A DNA stretch of 7,107 nt. It comes from JAWPMV01 sp038527215 (lineage in GTDB: Bacteria > Bacteroidota > Bacteroidia > J057). The position numbers were made by a program, and so were the translations under genes. The notes beneath the pieces are model-generated. The model did no database searches and was not told where the DNA came from. It was given only the letters and a program-made list of their open reading frames with translations. The stretch covers positions 1-7,107 of the forward strand of contig JBCBGC010000208.1 of assembly GCA_038527215.1 (NCBI GenBank). The letters run 5' to 3'. Positions 1-4,858 of this stretch are shown in pieces. How positions within the stretch are numbered: position 1 is the stretch's first letter; each line of letters begins with the position of its first letter.

Positions 1-185
1 GAAAAATAGATTCGTAAATGGGAAGCAAAACCGACCAAAGAGAGGTGGGCTATCCGGTCATATACCCCAACATTCTTATCGTCGGGGTCTCCAAGATCGA
101 TTCAGGAACATGGAGACCCCAGATAAGGCTTTTCGCTACCGCACAAAGTCTTTCCGGGGTGAAACGAAAAATAGATTCGTAAATG
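1..185. repeat. Family A repeat, left-end array with 20-bp direct repeats
   Basis: The 20 bases at 1-20 recur without mismatch at 166-185, a period of 165 bp. This suggests that the window opens inside the tail of one repeat unit and then holds a complete second unit. The unit contains GGGGTCTCCA (84-93) and its exact reverse complement TGGAGACCCC (111-120), separated by 17 nt. The 50-bp family A core follows at 111-160, ending CCGGGGT. Bases 31-60 resemble 6798-6826 of the right-end repeat; for example CGACCAAAG is shared at 32-40 and 6799-6807. No protein-coding frame is supported here. This is most likely a dispersed, non-coding chromosomal repeat. Confidence 0.75.
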
Positions 186-214
186 TACAGCTCAAATAGC
201 CCACTCGCTCGCGC

Positions 215-245
215 TTTCAAATACAGCCATTATCCCCTATCTTGC
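215..245 (+). promoter_or_regulatory. Possible Bacteroidota-type promoter of the symporter gene
   Basis: TATCTTG at 238-244 resembles the Bacteroidota -7 element TAnnTTTG with one T missing. TTTC at 215-218 lies 19 nt upstream, where a TTTG-like -33 element is expected. The start codon at 278 is about 30 nt downstream. The match is imperfect, so the call is tentative. Confidence 0.35.
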
Positions 246-277
246 TATGACACTTCAATTATCACTACTGCCCTATT

Positions 278-1585
278 ATGAAGCTCTACACCAAGATTTT
301 GATTGGGATGCTGGCCGGAATTGTGGTCGGCTATGTCTATAACGTCGCCGGCCTGGGCGATCTCACCATCTACACAGACTGGATCGGAACCGTTTTTATC
401 AACCTGGTAAAAATGGTGGTCGTACCCCTGGTAGTGGTTTCTCTGATTCTCGGCGCAGCTAGCCTGGGCGATATCGGTAAGGTGGGAAAAATGGGCGCCA
501 AAGCTTTTGGCTTTTTCATGTTTACTACGGCAGTAGCAGTGGCAATCGGTCTGGCCGTCGCCAACCTGGTCTCACCTGGAACCGGACTGCCCCAAGATAA
601 AGTAGATGCCTTGATGGCGGAATACCAGGACGAAGCGGCTGGAAAAACCCAAACCGCGGACGCAGCCAACTACCAAAAGGAGTTTGAGGAAACCAATACC
701 GCCCAGAAGCTCTTCGACCTTCTGGTCAGTTTTGTCCCCACCAATCCCCTCAAGGCCATGACCGAAGGTCAAATGCTAGGGGTCATCTTTTTCTCCCTCT
801 TTCTTGGCATTTGTATCACCCTCATAGACCCGGGCAAGGCGGATAATTTGATCCAGTTTTTCGATGCCATGAACGATGCTATCATCAAGATGGTTACCCT
901 GGCCATGGAAACGGCGCCTTACGGCGTTTTTGCCCTGATGATCGGGGTAGTCGCCAAACTCGGCTTAGGCATCCTCGGGCCCTTGGTCCTCTATGCCATG
1001 GCGGTCGTCCTGGGGCTACTCCTGCATGTGGTGATCACCCATTTCAGTTTCATCCGCTTCTACGTAGGGCAGAATCCAATCCAATTTTTGGCGGCGATCA
1101 AGGAGGCCATCGTGATGGCCTTCAGTACCAGTTCCAGCAGTGCGACCCTGCCGATCAGCATGAACCTCGCCGAAACCAACCTGGGCGTCTCTAAGCAGAC
1201 GGCCAGTTTTGTGCTGCCGCTGGGGGCCACCATCAACATGGACGGGACAGCCCTTTATCAAGCAGTAGCTGCCATCTTTATTGCGCAGGTATTCGGCTTT
1301 GACCTAGGGCTGGTCGATCAGCTGACCATCATCCTGACCGCGACCCTGGCTTCAGTGGGAGCCGCAGGCGTGCCTGGTGCGGGTATGGTAACCCTTGCTC
1401 TGGTATTGACGACATTGAACATTCCAGAGGCAGGCATTGCCTTGATCTTTGGGCTGGACCGGATTCTGGATATGTGCCGGACCACCATCAACATCATTGG
1501 GGACCTCACCCTCACCATCGTGATGGCCAAGTCCGAAGGAGAAAATGTGATGATCCGTCAGGACAAGGATTTGATTCCGGGATAA
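278..1585 (+). CDS. Dicarboxylate/amino acid:cation symporter (DAACS family), probably glutamate/aspartate type
   Basis: This 435-residue inner-membrane carrier couples uptake of acidic amino acids or dicarboxylates to Na+ or H+. Hydrophobic segments run through most of its length, starting at about residues 6-25, 38-62 and 74-98. The family signatures are intact: the serine-rich hairpin tip STSSSSATLP (283-292), NMDGT in TM7 (320-324), the HP2 tip GVPGAG (364-369), and a TM8 segment with D394, D398, R401, T402, N405 and D409. These match the substrate- and cation-binding residues of the archaeal aspartate transporter GltPh with an offset of about four. The Asp and Arg pair (D398, R401) favours an acidic amino acid over a plain dicarboxylate; this is inference. 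Residues 104-145 form a charged, Glu/Gln/Ala-rich loop roughly twice the length of the GltPh TM3-TM4 loop. No Shine-Dalgarno sequence precedes the ATG, as is common in Bacteroidota. The gene stands alone and is followed by a long hairpin. Confidence 0.95.
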   Translation: MKLYTKILIGMLAGIVVGYVYNVAGLGDLTIYTDWIGTVFINLVKMVVVPLVVVSLILGAASLGDIGKVGKMGAKAFGFFMFTTAVAVAIGLAVANLVSPGTGLPQDKVDALMAEYQDEAAGKTQTADAANYQKEFEETNTAQKLFDLLVSFVPTNPLKAMTEGQMLGVIFFSLFLGICITLIDPGKADNLIQFFDAMNDAIIKMVTLAMETAPYGVFALMIGVVAKLGLGILGPLVLYAMAVVLGLLLHVVITHFSFIRFYVGQNPIQFLAAIKEAIVMAFSTSSSSATLPISMNLAETNLGVSKQTASFVLPLGATINMDGTALYQAVAAIFIAQVFGFDLGLVDQLTIILTATLASVGAAGVPGAGMVTLALVLTTLNIPEAGIALIFGLDRILDMCRTTINIIGDLTLTIVMAKSEGENVMIRQDKDLIPG

Positions 1586-1912
1586 AGGATTTTTTTTCAA
1601 ATAAACCCGCGTTCGGTCAGGAAATCCTGGTTGAACGCGGGTTCGTTGGAGTACACCGCTTCTTTTTATATATCCCGCCCATCTCCAATGAAGTCCAGGT
1701 AATTTTGATCATGAATTTGACGAAAGCTAGCCTCTGGATAGGTTAAAGTTTTCAATTAGCGCATTGCGCACCTCCAGGTTATCTTTTTTTAGCTAAATAA
1801 GGAGAATTGATTCGCTTAATTTATAAAAAATAGGCCGTTTGCTCGATTGAATCTCCTTTTCCTCTTTATTTCGCCTCCCGTCATCAAGCGGGCCAAGGCA
1901 ATAAAAAAAGCG
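1586..1912. other. Gene-free intergenic region between converging genes
   Basis: This 327-nt stretch separates the convergent symporter gene and the secreted-protein gene. Apart from the hairpin at 1604-1643 it is AT-rich. It contains the short odd palindrome GCGCA-T-TGCGC at 1759-1769 and a weak, gapped inverted similarity between about 1801-1814 and 1844-1856 (GGAGA at one end, TCTCC at the other). I see no supported gene, RNA or copy of the family A or B repeats in it. Confidence 0.6.
1604..1643 (+). terminator. Long hairpin downstream of the symporter gene, probable terminator
   Basis: AACCCGCGTTC (1604-1614) pairs perfectly with GAACGCGGGTT (1633-1643). A 3x3 internal loop and an inner 5-bp stem CAGGA/TCCTG (1618-1622 with 1625-1629) close it. 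It starts 19 nt after the symporter stop codon. A run of eight T lies before the hairpin (1590-1597) but none directly after it, so it is not a textbook intrinsic terminator. It could also be an mRNA 3'-end stabiliser. Confidence 0.5.
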
Positions 1913-2488
1913 CTATGGGATCAGCATTTTTCCTATCATTCGATAGGTTTCGTACTCAACCTGGACGTAGTAAATACCCGGCTTAGCGGGAGATGGAAGG
2001 AAAATCTTCCCTGAATTACCTCCTTTGATTGTAACTTGATGGCCCCCCTTCTTGGTTCCTTCTAAGTTAAACACCGAGACCAGCAGTACACCGTCATGAG
2101 GCAGTGCCATATGCCGAATGGAAATACTCCTCATCTTAGGCCTGGAACTTAAGAAGATATATTCTTTGATCTGCCAGAGGCCCATCTGAAAAAGGATTCC
2201 CTGGAAAGCTTTTTCAATCGAATCATTCAAAGTAGAAGTTGGCGAATTCCCTTGGAGGTTGCCTTTATTGCTACTACTTGTGGGTTGGTTAAGACAGTCC
2301 ACATAAAGTTGCCGACATTCATTCACACACCCTTTGAGATGTTCTTCCTTTTCACCTTGGCAAAGGTTCAAACAGGTGGTCACGATTAAGGTGCATTCAT
2401 CAAAGGGAGGAACGGTGGGGGTTTGAGCAAAACCTTTTAGCGTGAAAAAGTAAAAAGGCATTGCCAGCAGTAATGCTCTTACTTTCAT
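1913..2488 (-). CDS. Secreted six-cysteine protein with a degenerate T9SS-like C-terminal domain; function unknown
   Basis: I do not recognise a family for the whole 191-residue protein. Residues 1-21 look like a Sec signal peptide: K2/R4, a hydrophobic core, then GFA before Q22. The mature N-terminus has six cysteines, C32, C39, C43, C54, C58 and C65, and no others follow. Their spacing 6-3-10-3-6 is mirror-symmetric and suggests a disulfide-stapled helical hairpin of the twin CX3C type. Residues 66-90 are a Ser/Asn/Gln-rich linker. From about 115 the sequence resembles a T9SS type A sorting domain: a VSVFNLEG strand, then PGIYYVQVE and a basic end (KMLIP), but without the usual PNP motif at its start. 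I infer export to the periplasm, with outer-membrane passage by T9SS possible. A sampled stretch (2221-2280) is 24/60 GC, against 38/60 in uup (5881-5940), so it may be acquired or fast-evolving DNA. It lies 126 nt downstream of the methyltransferase gene on the same strand. Confidence 0.75.
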   Translation of the reverse strand: MKVRALLLAMPFYFFTLKGFAQTPTVPPFDECTLIVTTCLNLCQGEKEEHLKGCVNECRQLYVDCLNQPTSSSNKGNLQGNSPTSTLNDSIEKAFQGILFQMGLWQIKEYIFLSSRPKMRSISIRHMALPHDGVLLVSVFNLEGTKKGGHQVTIKGGNSGKIFLPSPAKPGIYYVQVEYETYRMIGKMLIP

Positions 2489-2513
2489 AGGATGATGCTT
2501 TTAGTTCGAAAAT

Positions 2514-2545
2514 CAAAACATTATCCTTACTGGCAGTTCCTTCAA
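2514..2545 (-). promoter_or_regulatory. Weak candidate promoter of the secreted-protein gene
   Basis: On the minus strand TTG (2543-2545) is followed after 19 nt by TAATGTTTTG (2514-2523). The arrangement resembles the Bacteroidota -33/-7 layout, but the spacing inside the -7 element is wider than the TAnnTTTG consensus. The start codon lies about 25 nt downstream. If real, the gene is transcribed separately from the methyltransferase gene upstream. Confidence 0.25.
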
Positions 2546-2614
2546 TAAAAACATTGCCCCCAAAAAAAGCAAACACCCTGAGGGAATCTTCTCCTGGCCC
2601 TGTGAGACCTCCTC

Positions 2615-3304
2615 TTACCTACGCCCCAACACATAATCCACCCGATAGTGTGCGTAAGGCAAAAAATCCGGTTGGAGCACAGGCTGACAAGATAAACCTG
2701 CTTCATCCGCCATGCGCATCAACTGGCTTTTTTTCCAAAAGCGCCCCATTTGGTCTCGTCCTCGCCAGCGGGCCAGATGATAGCGAAAGCGATCGTAGGT
2801 TTTGGGATAAAAAACCGATAAGCGGTCCCAATCCGGCACATCTCCGATCAGAATTCGTCCGCTGGGTTTGAGGAGGCGAGCCATTTCCTGCACCACCTGC
2901 GCACCGTCCCGGTAGGTATCAAAATACTGGAAAGAGAAATACAGACAGATTTTGTCAAAAGGGGCCAGGGAGAGGGTCGATAGTTGCCGAGCATCACCTC
3001 GCAGATAGCTAAGCTGCTCCCCCCCAAATTGCTGTCGGGCTACTTCCAGGTGAGGGACTGAAAAATCTACCCCTACTGTTTCGTCCACCTGCTGCGCCAG
3101 AACCTGAGTCAGGGCCCCATTCCCACAACATACGTCCAATAGTCGGTCCTGCGCCTGCAAGTCCAATTGCTGACTGATATAGGTGCTAATGCGGGCCAGG
3201 GTTTCGGCATCAGCGGCCTTCCCCTGAATGGTGCGCGCTACCTGGGTTTGCGGGTCCTCGGTGGGCTTTGCTTTGTGATCCCAGAAGTGTTGCCAGTTTG
3301 TCAT
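2615..3304 (-). CDS. Class I SAM-dependent methyltransferase, substrate unknown
   Basis: This is a soluble 229-residue enzyme with a Rossmann-like methyltransferase fold. Motif I is LLDVCCGNG (55-63), the SAM-binding loop. The acidic residue after strand 2 is D80 in VGVDFS. D104 in RGDA fits the position contacting the adenine ring. FDKICLYFSFQYF (116-128) is the motif IV region, and LLKPSGRILIGDVPD (144-158) is the post-motif strand typical of the family. The N-terminus (WQHFWDHKAK) and Tyr/Arg-rich C-terminus carry no recognised substrate-recognition domain, so the acceptor cannot be named. Small-molecule, lipid or sugar methylation are all possible. An AAAAGGAG sequence (complement of 3318-3325) lies 13 nt before the ATG, a long spacing for a ribosome binding site, but no nearer in-frame start is seen. 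The gene diverges from purC and has no partner gene that hints at a pathway. Confidence 0.87.
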   Translation of the reverse strand: MTNWQHFWDHKAKPTEDPQTQVARTIQGKAADAETLARISTYISQQLDLQAQDRLLDVCCGNGALTQVLAQQVDETVGVDFSVPHLEVARQQFGGEQLSYLRGDARQLSTLSLAPFDKICLYFSFQYFDTYRDGAQVVQEMARLLKPSGRILIGDVPDWDRLSVFYPKTYDRFRYHLARWRGRDQMGRFWKKSQLMRMADEAGLSCQPVLQPDFLPYAHYRVDYVLGRR

Positions 3305-3369
3305 GCCGATGAGGATGCTCCTTTTATTTTTTCAATTCTTGATCTACCATCTTACTTCTTCTTTTTCCC

Positions 3370-3407
3370 TTAACCACTTTTTTTAGAAAAAAGTGGAGCA
3401 AAAAATC
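3370..3407 (+). repeat. Family B repeat copy 1 (CCACTTTTTT hairpin)
   Basis: TTAACCAC opens a 10-bp hairpin, CCACTTTTTT (3374-3383) with AAAAAAGTGG (3387-3396), whose loop is only TAG. GCAAAAAATC follows. Nearly the same 38-nt sequence occurs in the opposite orientation at 4760-4797. The T-rich stem could also help to end transcription, but the conserved flanks point to a dispersed repeat. Confidence 0.75.
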
Positions 3408-3458
3408 GGAACGAGCAAATCCTGCCGAAGCGCGATCCATCCCCTAAGTGCTCGTTCC
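3408..3458. repeat. Inverted repeat adjoining family B copy 1
   Basis: GGAACGAGCA (3408-3417) and TGCTCGTTCC (3449-3458) are a perfect 10-bp inverted repeat with 31 nt between the arms. The left arm abuts the family B hairpin. TCCATCCCC also occurs twice, 20 nt apart (3436-3444 and 3456-3464). Copy 2 of family B has an analogous but different stem in the same relative position (4703-4757). Confidence 0.7.
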
Positions 3459-3563
3459 ATCCCCAGCCCGCTTTATTTGCCAAGGGGTTTAGGGTATTAA
3501 TTCATGAAGATTTGTGCTAAGCATTGGGGAAAAATCCTGCTACCAAGTCTCTTGGGCCTTGCT

Positions 3564-3571
3564 TATCTTTG
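3564..3571 (+). promoter_or_regulatory. Promoter -7 element of purC
   Basis: TATCTTTG matches the Bacteroidota -7 consensus TAnnTTTG exactly and is followed by C, as is often seen. It lies 17 nt before the ATG at 3589, so the leader would be about 10-15 nt. No clear TTG is present at the -33 position. Its location places the GTG at 3514 upstream of transcription and supports the ATG at 3589 as the start. Confidence 0.65.
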
Positions 3572-3588
3572 CGCAAATCTCAATAGTT

Positions 3589-4545
3589 ATGGCGCAGGCG
3601 ATCAAACGTACGGATTTTCAGTTCAGTGGGCAAACTGAAAGATACCAAGGCAAAGTGCGGGATGTATATCACATCGGAGATGATTTTATGGTCATCGTGG
3701 CCAGTGATCGGATTTCGGCTTTTGACCACATCCTGCCTCGGGCTATTCCTTTCAAAGGACAAGTGCTCAACCAGACTTCTGCGCACTTTTTCAGTGCGGT
3801 CAAGGAGACTGTGCCCAGCCACGTGATCGCCACCCCCGACCCCAATGTCACCATCGGCCTCAAGTGTAAGCCCATCCTCATCGAAGTGGTAGTGCGAAAC
3901 TACCTGGCCGGACACGCATGGCGGGTCTATCGCGACGGAGGCAGGATTCTTTGTGGGGTGCCCTTACCGGATGGCCTGAAAGAAGGCGACCAACTGCCAA
4001 ATCCCATTATCACTCCCGCCACCAAATCCATGATTGGGCATGACGAGGACATCTCCGAGCAGGAAATCCTCAAGTCTGGCTTACTGGATGAGGAAGAATG
4101 GGGACAAATCAAATATTACGCGCTCGAACTCTTTAATAAAGGCACTGAAATGGCTCGGGAGCGCGGACTAATCCTGGTAGACACCAAGTACGAATTCGGC
4201 CACAACGACCAGCGCATCTATGTGATTGACGAAATCCATACCCCCGATTCCAGCCGTTACTACTACCTGGACGGCTACGATGAGCGGCAAGCCAATGGCG
4301 AGCGCCAAAAGCAGCTTTCCAAGGAATTTGTGCGGGAGTGGCTCATGGCCAACCAATTCCAGGGCCTGGACGGTCAGGTCATGCCCGAAATGCCCGATGA
4401 ATTTGTTGGTCAGATCACCGATCGCTATATCGAACTCTTCGAAACCGTGACAGGCAAAGGTTTCCAGCGCGCCGATACCGACCATATCGAAGACCGCATC
4501 AAAACCAACGTTGAAGCCGCCCTCAAAGACCTCCGGTCTAGGTAG
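3589..4545 (+). CDS. purC: Phosphoribosylaminoimidazole-succinocarboxamide synthase (SAICAR synthetase)
   Basis: PurC joins aspartate to CAIR using ATP to give SAICAR in de novo purine synthesis, in the cytoplasm. From the ATG at 3589 it has 318 residues, the longer form of the family, closer in length to yeast Ade1 than to the short (about 240-residue) enterobacterial form. Visible motifs are the N-terminal nucleotide-binding stretch YQGKVRDVY followed by ASDRISAFD, the first family signature EVVVRNYLAGHAW (R103, N104, G108), the second signature LVDTKYEFG (D198, K200, E202), and VIDEIHTPDSSRY (D214, E215), which carries acidic active-site residues. In signature 1 the usual GS is GH. The frame stays open upstream to a GTG at 3514, but the extra 25 residues are unlike the family and span the promoter. 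No other pur gene is adjacent. The gene is bracketed by inverted copies of repeat family B. Confidence 0.97.
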   Translation: MAQAIKRTDFQFSGQTERYQGKVRDVYHIGDDFMVIVASDRISAFDHILPRAIPFKGQVLNQTSAHFFSAVKETVPSHVIATPDPNVTIGLKCKPILIEVVVRNYLAGHAWRVYRDGGRILCGVPLPDGLKEGDQLPNPIITPATKSMIGHDEDISEQEILKSGLLDEEEWGQIKYYALELFNKGTEMARERGLILVDTKYEFGHNDQRIYVIDEIHTPDSSRYYYLDGYDERQANGERQKQLSKEFVREWLMANQFQGLDGQVMPEMPDEFVGQITDRYIELFETVTGKGFQRADTDHIEDRIKTNVEAALKDLRSR

Positions 4546-4600
4546 ACGCGACTGCCCAAACTAATGCAGGGACACTCACAGTTTGTTAGATTCAGAAGAA

Positions 4601-4655
4601 TGGAGACCCCGAATATTTCCCCTCCCTATGGTCGCGTGAAATTCCGGGGTGAAAC
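4601..4655 (+). repeat. Family A repeat, solitary half-element
   Basis: TGGAGACCCC (4601-4610) and TTCCGGGGTGAAAC (4642-4655) bound the same 50-bp core length as the other family A copies (4601-4650), but the inside sequence is different. The arms 4606-4619 and 4638-4650 still pair, giving about 11 bp with two bulges. The partner half seen in the right-end element is absent. Confidence 0.7.
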
Positions 4656-4661
4656 AACAAA

Positions 4662-4705
4662 TATGGGGCGACGGGGCATCGACTATGGGGCGACGGGGCA
4701 TCGAC
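4662..4705. repeat. Two perfect tandem copies of a 22-bp GC-rich unit
   Basis: The unit beginning TATGGGGCGACGGGGC and ending ATCGAC occurs at 4662-4683 and again, without mismatch, at 4684-4705. It directly follows the family A tail and overlaps the start of the inverted repeat at 4703. The unit length is not a multiple of three, and no coding frame is supported. Confidence 0.85.
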
Positions 4706-4757
4706 GCTGCTTCGGGTGCGGGGGCTGGCTTTGAGGGCTGACGCGGTTAGCAGCGTC
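4703..4757. repeat. Inverted repeat adjoining family B copy 2
   Basis: GACGCTGCT (4703-4711) and AGCAGCGTC (4749-4757) form a perfect 9-bp inverted repeat with a 37-nt loop. It lies next to family B copy 2 in the same relative place as the inverted repeat at 3408-3458 beside copy 1, although the arm sequences differ. Confidence 0.7.
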
Positions 4758-4759
4758 TT

Positions 4760-4797
4760 GATTTTTGCACCACTTTTTATCAAGAAAAAGTGGTTAA
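4760..4797 (-). repeat. Family B repeat copy 2 (CCACTTTTT hairpin), inverted relative to copy 1
   Basis: On the minus strand this reads TTAACCACTTTTT, a CTTGAT loop, AAAAAGTGG and TGCAAAAATC. Outside the loop it matches copy 1 at nearly every base over 38 nt. The 9-bp stem is 4770-4778 with 4785-4793. On the plus strand it lies 61 nt before the uup-like gene, so it could also act as a boundary against transcription from upstream. Confidence 0.75.
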
Positions 4798-4858
4798 GAT
4801 TTTATAAGGATAAAACCAAAAAGCCCGACTTCGGAAAAGGAAAAAGAAAAAACAATAC

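Noticed and set aside
108..165. Family A copies considered as CRISPR repeats
   Set aside because: The repeats are long, few, wide apart, internally hairpinned and dispersed between unrelated genes. There are no regular unique spacers and no cas genes.
1474..1746. 90-residue plus-strand open frame running from the end of the symporter gene into the intergenic region
   Set aside because: It overlaps the conserved TM8 coding sequence in another frame, crosses the hairpin at 1604-1643, and starts with a His-rich out-of-frame translation.
1729..1797. Short minus-strand frame downstream of the secreted-protein gene ending NALIENFNLSRG, considered as a gene remnant
   Set aside because: Only about 20 codons are open between stops, there is no start codon, and I recognise no family. 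It could be chance.
2559..2614. Possible terminator after the methyltransferase gene (AGGG/CCCT stem before a T-rich run on the minus strand)
   Set aside because: The stem is only about 4 bp plus a bulged 3-bp extension, too weak to call by eye.
2554..2871. 105-residue plus-strand open frame overlapping the methyltransferase gene
   Set aside because: Most of it is antisense to the well-supported methyltransferase gene. The translation is Pro/Ser-rich and lacks domain features.
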